Shown: positions 1 to 9,283, numbered from the stretch's first letter. The stretch is DNA of 64,000 nucleotides from Prauserella muralis (GCF_003202285.1 NZ_MASW01000001.1:496001-560000), one strand, 5' to 3'. A program made the numbers and translations. The notes: a model not told the origin generated them from the letters alone.

Positions 1-115
1 TGAGCATCTCGTGTCAGGTCAAGTGCGATGGCGCCCTGCCGCCCCGATCGCGGGCCTGTCGGCACCACGCGCGCGCCGTGGTCGGCTTGGCAGCCGCGGC
101 TCCACCCCGTGCGCA

Positions 116-1918
116 TCATGCGGTGAGCCCGCGCACCGGCCGGGTGGCGGCGAGCGCCTGCGCCCGCCTGCGCAGCAGGTTCAGCTCCTCCATGCTCCGG
201 CTGACCTCGCGGGACCGCACCCCGCGCTGCGCGGTCTCGGTGTCGATCACCTGCTTGATGCGCTGTGCCGTCTCGACGATCTCGGCGCGCAGGTCCTGCG
301 CGACGGCGGTGCAGCGGTCGCGCAGCTCGCGGTGGATCATCCGCACCGTGTCCTTGCACTCCTTGCCGTAGGTGAGGAAGAAGTCGTCGACGTAGCGGTG
401 GGCCGCGGTCTTGGCGGTGGCCTGGCGCCGTTTGAGCCGGTTGCCCCGCTCCTCGAACACGCTCTTGGCGCCGAAGGCGGCACCCGCGCCGAGGGAGATC
501 GGGTTGATCAGCGGCATCCCGGCCAGCGTGGTGGCGAGGCCGAACATCAGCAGGCCGCTGTAGGAGCCGCGCATGCCGACGAACAGCTTCTGCCCGATGC
601 CGAACCGCTCGACGTTGGGCATCCGCAGCTCACCGATGTGGTCCCGCGGGGCCGACCCGAGCAGCGACTCCGGCACCACGTCCTGCCGCGGCGCCACCTG
701 CCGGGCGATCTTGCGGGCGATCCACTCGAACCGGTCGAGCAGCCAGTTGGAGTTGGTCTCCGCGACCGACTTGAGGTTGTCACGCAGCCACTCCTCGAAC
801 TGCGGCCAGTCGCGGGCCGGGTCGGCGACGTCGAAGAACTCGTCGGCCTCGCGCAGGATGCGCCGGGTGCGCTCGCGCAGGTCGAAGTCGAGGTCGGCCA
901 TGAGGTCGGCCACCTCGTCGGAGAGCACCGTCTGCCAGCGGGCCGCCTCCCGCTGCAGCTCCTCGGCCTTGCGCCCGGCCGCGCGCCACCGTGCGGTGAG
1001 TTCCTCGGTGCCGCCCTGCCGCAACTCGTCCAGCTCCTCGCGCAGCGGAGCCATCAGCTGCTCCACGGTGGCGTGGCCGAGCGCGGCCACCGAGCGTCGG
1101 CGCAGCAGGTCGACGTGGCCCATCAGATCCTGGTGCAGGTACCGCACGAGCGCGCCGAACCCGGACTCCTCGTTCAGTTCGGCGTCCCCGGCACGGGCGG
1201 CGGCCAGCCGCAGCGACGCCGACACGGGGACCACGGTGGCGGGAAGGCCGTCGCGCGCGAGCCGGGCCCGGTTGCGCTCGGCGACGCGCCGCCAGCCCGG
1301 CACGAGGTCGATCTTGGTGAGCACCACCAGCACGGTCGGGCAGAGCCGGAGCACCTGGCCGAGCAGGTCGAGCTCCGCGGCGGTCAGCTCGCGCGTGGCA
1401 TCGGTGACCAGGAGCGTGGCATCGGCCTGCGGAAGCAGCGACAGCGTGGTGCGGGTGTGCTGCGCGGCGGGCGGGCCCACCGGCGGTGTGTCGACGAGTG
1501 CGAGGCCGCTCTCCAGCAGCTTGCGTGGGAGCCCGATCTCCGCGCGCACGACACCGGTGGCCTTGTTGGCGCGCGCGGTGGCCTGTTCGACGGCGACCGG
1601 CTCGGGAGCGGGGCCCTCGATGGCGCGCGGCGCGGCCTCGCCGGTGACGAGCGTGGCGACCGGTGACGGGGCGTGCCGCACGACGGCGGGCACGGAGGTG
1701 GTGAGGTCGTCACCCACCGCGCACACCGGCGCGTTGAGCAGACCGTTGACGAGCTGGCTCTTGCCCTGGCCCGACTCGCCGACGACGAGAACGCGCACGC
1801 CAGAGCCGGACAGGTCGGACCGGCGGGCCCGCAGGCTTGCCGCCAGATCCTGCCTGTCGTGCGTCGCGCACGCCTGGATGGTGTCATCCAGGACGTCGAG
1901 CCAGGGCGAAGCCATCAT
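116..1918 (-). CDS. Dynamin-like GTPase (IniA/IniC-like)
   Basis: A 600-residue large GTPase of the bacterial dynamin-like family. The P-loop GESGQGKS is at about residues 48-54, the G3 motif DTPPVG at about 143-148 and the G4 motif TKID at 201-204. The C-terminal half is rich in charged helices, with a glycine-rich hydrophobic stretch at about 445-480 that could insert into membrane. Family members remodel membranes; mycobacterial IniA and IniC are induced by cell-wall-targeting drugs. The gene lies 95 bp downstream of the IniB-domain gene on the same strand, so co-transcription is likely. The start is the first of two adjacent ATG codons. The stop overlaps an ATG whose frame stays open to the window edge, so a further co-directional gene is possible but unproven. 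Dynamin-like family is confident; equivalence to IniA or IniC is inference. Confidence 0.85.
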   Translation of the reverse strand: MMASPWLDVLDDTIQACATHDRQDLAASLRARRSDLSGSGVRVLVVGESGQGKSQLVNGLLNAPVCAVGDDLTTSVPAVVRHAPSPVATLVTGEAAPRAIEGPAPEPVAVEQATARANKATGVVRAEIGLPRKLLESGLALVDTPPVGPPAAQHTRTTLSLLPQADATLLVTDATRELTAAELDLLGQVLRLCPTVLVVLTKIDLVPGWRRVAERNRARLARDGLPATVVPVSASLRLAAARAGDAELNEESGFGALVRYLHQDLMGHVDLLRRRSVAALGHATVEQLMAPLREELDELRQGGTEELTARWRAAGRKAEELQREAARWQTVLSDEVADLMADLDFDLRERTRRILREADEFFDVADPARDWPQFEEWLRDNLKSVAETNSNWLLDRFEWIARKIARQVAPRQDVVPESLLGSAPRDHIGELRMPNVERFGIGQKLFVGMRGSYSGLLMFGLATTLAGMPLINPISLGAGAAFGAKSVFEERGNRLKRRQATAKTAAHRYVDDFFLTYGKECKDTVRMIHRELRDRCTAVAQDLRAEIVETAQRIKQVIDTETAQRGVRSREVSRSMEELNLLRRRAQALAATRPVRGLTA

Positions 1919-2013
1919 CGGACGGAAAGTGTGCCCTGTTCACTCTCCGCAGTGAAGGCGGGTCCGTGATTTTCCCGAGCCCCGCCTGTTATCGCCGCGA
2001 AACCGGCGGCGGG

Positions 2014-3507
2014 TCAGAGCCCGCCGAGGTCCACGTCGCCGACGCTCGGCGCCTGGTCCGGGGTCGGCAGGTGGCCGGCGACGTCGCCCAGCGGGCTGGA
2101 GCCGACGGCGTCGGTCACCGGGTTGTCCTGCACGCCCTGCTCGACCTCCGACCGCACGTCCTGCGGAGCGGGCAGCGGGTTGGCCACCGGCAGCTCCGGC
2201 AGCTCGGCGGGCAGGTCGGCGGGCAGGTCGTCCGCCGGCAGGTTCGCGGGCACGTCGGTGGGCACGTCCACCGGCAGCTCGCCCGTCTCCGCGGGCAGCG
2301 AACGGGCCGGGTCGGGCAGCTCCGTGGGCAGGTCGGCGGGCAGCTGCTCGGTCGGCAGCTTCGCGGGCACGTCCACCGGCAGCGACCCGGTGTCCGGCAG
2401 CTGCGGCGCGGCGGGCACGTCCACGGGGGCGAGGCCACCGAGCGCGGCACCGTTCGAGGTCATGTAGGTGGCCAGCGTGCTGGCCGCCGACTCGCTGCCG
2501 CGGCCGAGCGCCTCGGAGTCGAGCGCACCGGCGAGGTCACCGGTGGTGCACAGCTCCGGCGCGGCCGGGGTCTCGGGAGCACCGGACATCTCGACGCCGT
2601 AGGCGCCGAACGGCGAGTTGACCGAGCCGCCCGCGGCCAGCGCGTCGGCCTTGCCTGCCGCGCTGCCCTCGAGCGAGAGCTCGTCGCTGCCCAGCGCGAC
2701 GCCGCCGGTGGCACCGTCGGTGCTGGCGGCGCCGAACCCGGCAAGGCTGCCCTGCTCGGAGTCGAAGCCCAGCTCGCCGGTCGCACCCTCCATGCCGGCG
2801 TCGAGGGTGCCGCTGCCGCTGCCGAGCGCGCCCTCGTACGACGCGCCGCCGCCGGAGGAGCCCTCCAGGCCACCGCCGCCGACGGCCGCGAAGTGCCCGG
2901 CGGCCGAGTCGGAGCTCGAGCCCAGGTGGACGCCGTCTGCGGTCGCCTCGCCGGTCAGCTCACCCGCACCGGAGGCCTCGCCGGCCCAGGCCAGCGAACC
3001 CGTGACGCCCTCGAGCCCGGCGCTGCCCGCACCGGCCAGCTCACCGGCCTCCGAGGTCAGCGCGGTGGCGGCCGCGCCGCCGTCCTGGCTCGCGCCGATG
3101 CCGCCGACGCCCTCGAACTGCTCGCTGAACACCTCGGCGGTGCCGGTCAGGCCGTCCCCGCTGCCCTCGGCGTCGAGGTCGAAGCCGCCCAGGTCGCCGA
3201 GACCGGAGTCGGACCGCTGCTCACCGGCGGCGTCGGCGACGCTGCGCAGCTGGGCGATCGCGCCCTCGATGCCCTCGGCACCGGCCGGGAGGTCGCCAAG
3301 GCCACCACCGAGCGAGTCGGCCGAGGGCAGCTGGCCGAAGTCCATGACGAGCGGGACCACTTCCTGCACGTCCTGCGCGGTGATGTCACCGAGGCCCGCG
3401 CACTCGAGTGCGTGGGTGGGGTCCTGCGCGAACGCGGACCGCGCGGCGGTGTCATTCAGCAGGTTCAGCACGAAATCGTGCAGGGTCTGCTCCTCGTGGA
3501 TAGACAA
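2014..3507 (-). CDS. IniB N-terminal domain protein with low-complexity tail
   Basis: A 497-residue acidic protein. The first 70 or so residues (TLHDFVLNLLNDTAARSAF, then a D-ITAQDVQEVVPLV segment) resemble the IniB N-terminal domain of mycobacteria. The middle is Gly/Ser/Ala-rich low complexity. Residues about 375-460 form a proline-rich repeat built on LPxDxP units (LPVDVPAKLP, LPADLPTELP). No signal peptide or membrane segment is obvious. The start is TTG, chosen because AAGGAGAG lies about 8 bp upstream and the conserved domain begins at once. The dynamin gene follows on the same strand, and the regulator pair at 3765-7417 is divergent. This matches the mycobacterial iniB-iniA-iniC order. 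The molecular role of IniB is not established. Confidence 0.75.
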   Translation of the reverse strand: MSIHEEQTLHDFVLNLLNDTAARSAFAQDPTHALECAGLGDITAQDVQEVVPLVMDFGQLPSADSLGGGLGDLPAGAEGIEGAIAQLRSVADAAGEQRSDSGLGDLGGFDLDAEGSGDGLTGTAEVFSEQFEGVGGIGASQDGGAAATALTSEAGELAGAGSAGLEGVTGSLAWAGEASGAGELTGEATADGVHLGSSSDSAAGHFAAVGGGGLEGSSGGGASYEGALGSGSGTLDAGMEGATGELGFDSEQGSLAGFGAASTDGATGGVALGSDELSLEGSAAGKADALAAGGSVNSPFGAYGVEMSGAPETPAAPELCTTGDLAGALDSEALGRGSESAASTLATYMTSNGAALGGLAPVDVPAAPQLPDTGSLPVDVPAKLPTEQLPADLPTELPDPARSLPAETGELPVDVPTDVPANLPADDLPADLPAELPELPVANPLPAPQDVRSEVEQGVQDNPVTDAVGSSPLGDVAGHLPTPDQAPSVGDVDLGGL

Positions 3508-3764
3508 GAAACTCTCTCCTTCGTGGGATGTGGGGAACCTCTCCGGGGATGGCGCGATACGCCTTCACGAGACGTTAGGTCCACGCCGCCCGCAGGGCAT
3601 CGGGGATCACTCCGGGTTGTCGCCGGGACCGCCACGCCGCGGCGTTAGGGGATTAGGGGATCGGCCACGCTTGGCCTACGGGGCTGTCATTCGGGTGTAA
3701 CCCTTTGGTACGAAAGGGGGCACCCGTCCGCCCCCGCCCGAGGAACCGTGAGGATCCGTCGCAG
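3508..3764. promoter_or_regulatory. Divergent intergenic region of the ini-like locus
   Basis: The 257-bp gap separates the TTG of the IniB-type gene (minus) from the ATG of the Hsp70-like gene (plus) and must carry both promoters. The only clear signal is the AAGGAGAG ribosome-binding site of the IniB-type gene. No obvious palindromic operator was found by eye. Confidence 0.5.
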
Positions 3765-5000
3765 ATGCGCTATGTCCTGGGTATTCACCTCGGAGCCACC
3801 CGCACGACGGCGGCGGTGTCCCGATCCGCGGGAGGCCCCTGGGGCACGCCGGAAGCCGTCCCCCTGCTGGGTGGCCTCCCATGGCTCGACTCCGCGCTGT
3901 ACATCGGGCGCGACGGGACCCTGGAGGCCGGGCAGGCGGCGCTGCGGCATGCCCCGACCGAGCCGGAACGGATCGCCCGCGCACCGCACCTGCGCACCGG
4001 CGACCCCGTGCCGGTGGTGCTCGGCGAGGCGTCGTACCCGGCGGAGTCGCTGGCCGCCGCGCTCATCGGCTGGGTTGCCGACCGCGTGGCGGAGGCCGAG
4101 GGCGCCGACGCCGAGCGGATCGTGGTGACCCACCCGCCCAGCTGGTCGGCCTATCGGCGGGGGCTGCTGCACGACGCCCTCGACCAGGCCCAGCTGCCCG
4201 GGGTGCTGGCGTTGCCGAGCCCGATCGCGGCCGCCGAGAGCCACCACGCCCGGGAGCCGGTGGACGAGGGCGCCGCGCTGGCCGTGTGCCACCTCGGCGG
4301 CGAGCACGTCGAGACGGCGGTGCTGCGCAGGGGGCCGAGGGGTTTCGAACTGCTCGCGCACGCCGAGGCGGCCGAACAGGACGCCGGGGCGCGGCTCGAC
4401 GACCTGCTGGTGCGGCACGTGCTGCCGCGGGCGGGGGTCGACGAGAACGACCCCGGGTCCATGGCCCGCCTGCGCATGGCCTGCACGGCGGCGAAGGAGC
4501 GCCTCTGCCAGGTGCCGGAGGCGGCCGTGCTCGGCGAGGTGGGCCTGAGCAGGACCGAGTTCGAGTCGCTCGCCCGGCCGGTGCTCGCGGCGGCCGTCGC
4601 GCACCTGGAGCGCATCGCCGCCACGGCGCCCGCCGACGGGCTGACCGCCGCGGTCCTGGTGGGCGGCACGGCTCGCATCCCGCTCGCCGCGGAGCTGGCG
4701 CGCACTATGCTGTCGTGCCCTGTGGTGGTCGACGACGACCCCGGCACCGCGCTGGCCAGGGGTGCCGCACTGGCGGCACAGCCGCGGCCCGCGCCTCCGC
4801 CCGTGCAGGGCGAGCTGTCCGGCTCACTCGTGCCTGGCGGCGGGCCCGAGCTGCCCGCCGTGTACGGGCAGCCCGACGACGACCTGGAGCCGCCGCCCGA
4901 GCGCCCGCCGGTCGAGGTGACCCCGCTGGAGCCGCCGAAGCGGCGGTTCTCGCTGTCCCGCAAGGGCACCTCGGCCCCCGACCGAGACGAGGACCGTTGA
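3765..5000 (+). CDS. Hsp70-like ATPase-domain protein
   Basis: A 411-residue actin-fold protein resembling the Hsp70 nucleotide-binding domain. The N-terminus GIHLGATRTT fits phosphate-1, CHLGGEHVETAVL fits a degenerate phosphate-2, and VLVGGTARIPLA fits the adenosine motif. The protein ends in a proline-rich tail (about residues 350-411) and lacks a substrate-binding domain, so it is much shorter than DnaK at about 620 residues. The ATG at 3765 is preferred over an upstream GTG because the fold starts there. The stop overlaps the TTG start of the LuxR-type gene by 4 bp, indicating translational coupling and suggesting that the pair acts together. Comparable Hsp70-like proteins occur near ini genes; partner and substrate are unknown. 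Confidence 0.8.
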   Translation: MRYVLGIHLGATRTTAAVSRSAGGPWGTPEAVPLLGGLPWLDSALYIGRDGTLEAGQAALRHAPTEPERIARAPHLRTGDPVPVVLGEASYPAESLAAALIGWVADRVAEAEGADAERIVVTHPPSWSAYRRGLLHDALDQAQLPGVLALPSPIAAAESHHAREPVDEGAALAVCHLGGEHVETAVLRRGPRGFELLAHAEAAEQDAGARLDDLLVRHVLPRAGVDENDPGSMARLRMACTAAKERLCQVPEAAVLGEVGLSRTEFESLARPVLAAAVAHLERIAATAPADGLTAAVLVGGTARIPLAAELARTMLSCPVVVDDDPGTALARGAALAAQPRPAPPPVQGELSGSLVPGGGPELPAVYGQPDDDLEPPPERPPVEVTPLEPPKRRFSLSRKGTSAPDRDEDR

Positions 5001-7417
5001 TCGCCAGCAGCAGTCGCACCGAGCCGGTGCTCGACGAGCCGACCCGCGAGCTGTGCGCCGCCGTCGTGGGCGGCCGGCTCGCGCCGGCCAGGCTGGCGAT
5101 CGTCGCCCCCGGCGGCTACGGCAAGACGGCGGTGCTCGACCACGTCGCCGAGGGCCGCCTGCGCTCGGGCAGCCCGGTGGCGCGGTTCGGCGAGCACGAC
5201 GCCGACGCGGAGTTCGTCCTCGTCGACGACGCCCACGAGCTCGGTGACGACGGCTTCGAAGAGCTGCGCAGGCTGGCCGACGACGAGGCCCGCGGGCTGG
5301 TGATCGCGGCACGGCCGTGGCCGAGGCCCGCCGCGTTGAACGGCGTGCTGGCGAGGCTGCGCGGCCAGGTGGTGCTGCGCCCGCTGGAGAGCGCCCGGAT
5401 CGCGGCCCTGCTCGGGCCGTCCAGGGCGGGCCTCGCCGAGTTCGTGCACGCCGAGACGGCGGGGGTGCCGGGGCTCGTGGCGCGGCTCGCCCGCACCCTC
5501 GGCGCCGAGCCGGACGTGCCGCCCTCGGCGCTGGCCGACTTCAAGGCCGACCTCGACCGGCTGGCACCGGACACACTGGTGCTCCTGCTCGCGGCGCAGG
5601 CCGGAACCGGACTCGACACCGGCCTGCTGGCCGGGCTGCTCGGCAGAAGCCCCGAGGGGGTGGCCGACGCGGTGGACGCGGCGAGGGCCTCCGGCCTGCT
5701 CGGCCACGACGGCACGCTGCCACCGCTGGTGTCCCGGGCACTCACCACGCTCGTGCCCGCCGACCGCAGGCTCGCCGTGTGCCAGCGGCTGGTGCGCTCG
5801 CAGCTCGACCGGGGCGGGCCCGTGCTGGAACTGGTGCGGCCGCTGCTGGGCGGGGGGCTCACCGGAGAGGAGTCGGCGGCGGCGTTCGAGGCCGCCGCAT
5901 CCGAGGCGGCGCCCGCCGACCCCGCGCTCGGCGCCCGGCTCTTCGGCGAGGCGGTGGCGGCGGGCAGGCCGGCGACCGCCGTCGGCACCCGCTGGGCCGA
6001 GGCCGCCGCACGCGCGGGCGACCTGGACACCGCGTTGCGCATCGCCGATCAGGTGGTGGCCGACGTCTCCGCGCCGGAACGGGCCGAGGCCGCGCGGATC
6101 GCCGCGACCGCGCTCACGCACCGGGGACAGCTCGGGCGGGCGGCGGAGCTGTTCCGCTGGTCCGGCACCCGGCTGTCCACCGTCTACGCCGCGGTGTGCC
6201 TGCTCGGCACCGGGGAGGCGGCACAGGCCCGCGGGTTGCTCGACCTGCCCGCGGGCGACGAACCACCGACCCTGCTCTCCGGTGCGATGGCCGGGCTGGC
6301 AGGCGGGCTGCTGGCATCACTGGACGGACCCCAGACGGGTGCTCTGTCCACTGTGGTCGGCGCGGCGGAGACGCTGGAGCCGGTGGGGCGCGAGCTGTTG
6401 CTGCCGGACAGCCCGGCCGCGGTCGGGGCGCTGGCGGGCATCCACGGCGGCGAGCTGGAGGTCGCCAAGACCCTGCTGGAGCGCGCGCTCGCGGCGGAGC
6501 CGGGTGGCGAGGCACTGCGAGCACGGCACCGCCTGCTGCTCGGGTGGATCGCGATGCTGCGCGGCGAGCCGGAGACCGCGACGGATCAGCTCTCGGCGGC
6601 GGGCTCGGACCTGGCGCCACGCGACTGGCTGTTCGCCGTCGCCCTGCGGGCCGGGCTCGCGCGCAGGGAGAGCGACCTGGCCGGGCTGCGCCGGATCTGG
6701 GCCGAGGCGTGCGACGCCGTGATCCGCCACCCGGTGGACCTGTTCACGCTGCTGCCGTTCGGGGAGCTGGCCGTGGCGGCCGCACGGCTGGGCGACCGCG
6801 ACCGCCTCGCCCACCACATGCGCTCGGCCGCCGAGCTGCTGCGCCGGCTCGGTGAACCTCCACTGTGGACCGCGCCGGTGCACTGGAGCGGGCTGCACGC
6901 CGCGATCACGGCCGAGCAGGGCGACGAGGCTCGCGACCACGTGGCCGCGCTGGCCCGCGACGAGGAGCGCGGCGGCTTCCACGCGGTGCTCGCCGCCGCG
7001 GCGCGTTGCTGGCTGGACGTGCTGGCGGGCCGGGTCGACGCGCGGGCCGTCGAGCACGCGGCGCAGGGCCTGCACGACGCAGGGCTGCGCTGGGACGGCG
7101 CGCGGCTGGCCGGGCAGGCCGCGATCCGCACCACCGACCGCGCCGCGATGGTGGCGCTGCTCGACCGCGCGCGGGTGCTGCGCGGCAGGGCGCCCGGCGA
7201 TGCGGTGACCGACCCCGGCGGCGGACCGAAGCTGAGCGAGCGCGAACGCCAGGTGGCCGAGCTGGTGGTGAAGGGCCTGACCTACAAGCAGGTCGGCGAC
7301 CAGCTGTTCATCTCGGCGAAGACCGTGGAGCACCACATGGCGCGGATGCGTCAGCGCCTCGGCGCGACCAGCCGCGGCGACCTGCTCGCCCAGCTGCGCG
7401 TGCTGGTCAGCGAGTAG
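4997..7417 (+). CDS. STAND-type LuxR-family transcriptional regulator (IniR-like)
   Basis: An 806-residue regulator of the large ATP-binding LuxR (MalT-like) group. It has a Walker A motif APGGYGKT at about residues 37-44, a Walker B LVDDAHE at about 75-81, a long Ala/Leu-rich helical repeat region, and a C-terminal LuxR helix-turn-helix (LSERERQVAELVVKG, then SAKTVEHHMARMRQRLG) at about 743-800. It starts at TTG inside the TTGA overlap with the Hsp70-like gene, with a GAGG about 6 bp upstream. In mycobacteria a related regulator, IniR, controls iniBAC, and the divergent IniB and dynamin genes here are the natural targets. Regulator family is confident; the target and the idea that the Hsp70-like protein modulates it are inference. 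Confidence 0.85.
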   Translation: MIASSSRTEPVLDEPTRELCAAVVGGRLAPARLAIVAPGGYGKTAVLDHVAEGRLRSGSPVARFGEHDADAEFVLVDDAHELGDDGFEELRRLADDEARGLVIAARPWPRPAALNGVLARLRGQVVLRPLESARIAALLGPSRAGLAEFVHAETAGVPGLVARLARTLGAEPDVPPSALADFKADLDRLAPDTLVLLLAAQAGTGLDTGLLAGLLGRSPEGVADAVDAARASGLLGHDGTLPPLVSRALTTLVPADRRLAVCQRLVRSQLDRGGPVLELVRPLLGGGLTGEESAAAFEAAASEAAPADPALGARLFGEAVAAGRPATAVGTRWAEAAARAGDLDTALRIADQVVADVSAPERAEAARIAATALTHRGQLGRAAELFRWSGTRLSTVYAAVCLLGTGEAAQARGLLDLPAGDEPPTLLSGAMAGLAGGLLASLDGPQTGALSTVVGAAETLEPVGRELLLPDSPAAVGALAGIHGGELEVAKTLLERALAAEPGGEALRARHRLLLGWIAMLRGEPETATDQLSAAGSDLAPRDWLFAVALRAGLARRESDLAGLRRIWAEACDAVIRHPVDLFTLLPFGELAVAAARLGDRDRLAHHMRSAAELLRRLGEPPLWTAPVHWSGLHAAITAEQGDEARDHVAALARDEERGGFHAVLAAAARCWLDVLAGRVDARAVEHAAQGLHDAGLRWDGARLAGQAAIRTTDRAAMVALLDRARVLRGRAPGDAVTDPGGGPKLSERERQVAELVVKGLTYKQVGDQLFISAKTVEHHMARMRQRLGATSRGDLLAQLRVLVSE

Positions 7418-7453
7418 CTTCGCCACGTTCGGGTGGACGTGGGCCGCAGCTGA

Positions 7454-7519
7454 ACTTCGCCACTTACTTCGCCACTTACTTCGCCATATCCTGGCAAGTG
7501 GCGAAGTAAGTGGCGAAGT
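7454..7519. repeat. Perfect 24-bp inverted repeat of 12-bp tandem units, likely operator
   Basis: The left arm (7454-7477) is two head-to-tail copies of CTTCGCCACTTA-type units, with a third partial copy running to 7486. The right arm (7496-7519) is its exact reverse complement, TAAGTGGCGAAG units. The spacer is 18 bp. The right arm ends 9 bp before the GTG of the AlbA_2 gene, so a bound protein or hairpin would block its ribosome-binding site. It could also act as a terminator for the LuxR gene that ends at 7417, although no T-run follows. Confidence 0.85.
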
Positions 7520-7528
7520 GAGGACAGA

Positions 7529-9283
7529 GTGCTCGACGACGACCTGGCCGAGATGGTCAACACTCTCCGGACGCTGGGTGGTGACCACGCGACGGTCGAA
7601 GCCAAGCGCGCCGAGACAAAATTGCCAAAGAGTGTGCGTGAGACCCTGTCCGCGTTCGCCAACACCGCCGGAGGCGTACTGATCCTCGGACTTGACGAGT
7701 CGCAAGGATTCCGCGCAACTGGCGTCCGGGAGGCGACCAAGCTCGCTGCCGATCTGGGCGCGTTGTGCGCCGAAAGCATGGAGCCCCCGCTACGTCCCCT
7801 TATACAGATACACCGATTTGAGGACGTTGATCTTTTAGTCGCCGAGGTGCCGGAACTGGATGCCGCCCAGAGACCTTGCCATTACCGGGGGACGAGCATG
7901 GCGCAGGGCAGCTTCATTCGGGTCGGCGACGGCGATCGGAGGTTGACGCCGTACGAGGTCCAGCTAATGCTGGCAAACCGAGGACAGCCTCGCGAAGACG
8001 AACGGCCCGTGCCGGGCACGAGCATCGAACATCTCGACGGGGCGCTTGTGGACACGTTCCTGAATCGGTTACGCACCCGCCGTCCCCGAGCATTCGCGGG
8101 CCTGGACACCAGCGCGGCGCTTCATCGCGCCAAGGTGCTCGTCAACGAACAACTGTCACTGGCGGGCTTACTCGCCTTGGGAGCTTACCCACAGGAGTTC
8201 TTCCCTCAACTGATGCTGACACTCGTGCGCTATCCCACAATTGAGGGTCCTGACCCCCACAGCGGAGCAAGGTTCATCGACAATGTAGCCGCCGAGGGCC
8301 CGATTCCCGTCATGGTGGATGAGACGCTTATTGCCCTGCGCAGGAACATGAGCCGCCGGTCGACAGTGCGCGGGCCCGGGCGCGCCGACTCTTGGGAGTA
8401 TCCAGAGAGCGCGTTACGTGAAGCCGTCGTCAACGCATTGGTGCACCGTGACTATTCGCCGTTGTCGCACGGCGCGCAGGTCCAAGTTGAGATGTACCCG
8501 GACCGGCTTGTGGTTCGAAATCCCGGCGGCTTGTACGGTGTGGCACGGGAAGAAGACCTCGGCGAAGAAGGAATATCCTCTGCGCGCAACGCTACGTTGC
8601 TCAAACTGCTTGAAGACGTTCCACTTCCCGGCTCAGAACGACCCGTATGCGAAAACCGTGGATCGGGCATCCCAACGATGATCGCAGCGCTACGCCAGGC
8701 AAAGCTGAGCCCTCCTCGCTTCACCGACCATATCGCCTCGTTCACGGCTACCTTCCCCAATCACACGCTGATGGGAGAGGATGTCGTCCGCTGGATCAAC
8801 TCGCTGCAAGAACCTGGTCTCACCAACAGCCAATGTCATGGCCTGGCAATGCTTTATCACGGCGAAATCCTGAACAACCAGGCTTACCGCAACGCGAACA
8901 ACATCGACTCGCGGGTGGCGACGGAGGAGCTCGGAGATCTGGTGGCGAGGGGACTTGTCGTGGCGGCGGGGGGCCGGCGGCATGCCCAGTACCGGCTCAC
9001 CGACGACGTGCGCACCACGATCAATTCGGGCAGTTCTCCACGGTCGCCGAGGAAGCGGGCCGATCGACGGGCCGAGTTGTTGGCAGCTCTGGACGGCTTA
9101 GAGCTGACCCGCGCAGAGCTTGGCGCAAAGACAGGTCTACCCGATCGTACTGTTTCCCGATGGCTGCGGCTCTTGGTCAAAGAAGGGCTGGTGGAGCCAA
9201 CAGAACGGCACCTGCGGAGCCCCACCGTCAGTTATCGGCGAAGCGCTAAGATCATGCTGGACGACGGCTTCGGCCAAGAGTGA
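7529..9283 (+). CDS. AlbA_2 (Schlafen-like) / HATPase winged-helix putative regulator
   Basis: A 584-residue protein with an N-terminal AlbA_2 domain (EAKRAETKLPKSVRETLSAF, then NTAGGVLILGLDE, about residues 30-65). The middle resembles the HATPase_c_4 domain of RecG-like putative helicases/regulators (ALREAVVNALVHRDYSP, RNPGGLYG, NRGSGIPTMI, about 285-390). The C-terminus is a winged helix-turn-helix (RAELGAKTGLPDRTVSRWL, about 530-560). The GTG start has GAGGA a few bases upstream. Codons are visibly poorer in G/C at third positions than in neighbours, suggesting lateral acquisition. It sits alone behind the 7454-7519 inverted repeat, so autoregulation is plausible. The family is widespread and poorly characterised; some members sit in defence or stress islands. 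DNA binding is likely, target unknown. Confidence 0.75.
   Translation: MLDDDLAEMVNTLRTLGGDHATVEAKRAETKLPKSVRETLSAFANTAGGVLILGLDESQGFRATGVREATKLAADLGALCAESMEPPLRPLIQIHRFEDVDLLVAEVPELDAAQRPCHYRGTSMAQGSFIRVGDGDRRLTPYEVQLMLANRGQPREDERPVPGTSIEHLDGALVDTFLNRLRTRRPRAFAGLDTSAALHRAKVLVNEQLSLAGLLALGAYPQEFFPQLMLTLVRYPTIEGPDPHSGARFIDNVAAEGPIPVMVDETLIALRRNMSRRSTVRGPGRADSWEYPESALREAVVNALVHRDYSPLSHGAQVQVEMYPDRLVVRNPGGLYGVAREEDLGEEGISSARNATLLKLLEDVPLPGSERPVCENRGSGIPTMIAALRQAKLSPPRFTDHIASFTATFPNHTLMGEDVVRWINSLQEPGLTNSQCHGLAMLYHGEILNNQAYRNANNIDSRVATEELGDLVARGLVVAAGGRRHAQYRLTDDVRTTINSGSSPRSPRKRADRRAELLAALDGLELTRAELGAKTGLPDRTVSRWLRLLVKEGLVEPTERHLRSPTVSYRRSAKIMLDDGFGQE

Noticed and set aside
1-115. Minus-strand frame opening at an ATG overlapping the dynamin stop and running to the window edge.
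   Set aside because: Only about 39 codons are visible, with no recognisable motif. A second dynamin gene (IniC-like) could start here or just outside, but this cannot be supported.
2180-2400. Short-period repetitive DNA considered as a CRISPR or satellite array.
   Set aside because: The periodicity is that of proline-rich codon repeats in the IniB-type protein; there are no constant repeats with unique spacers and no cas genes.
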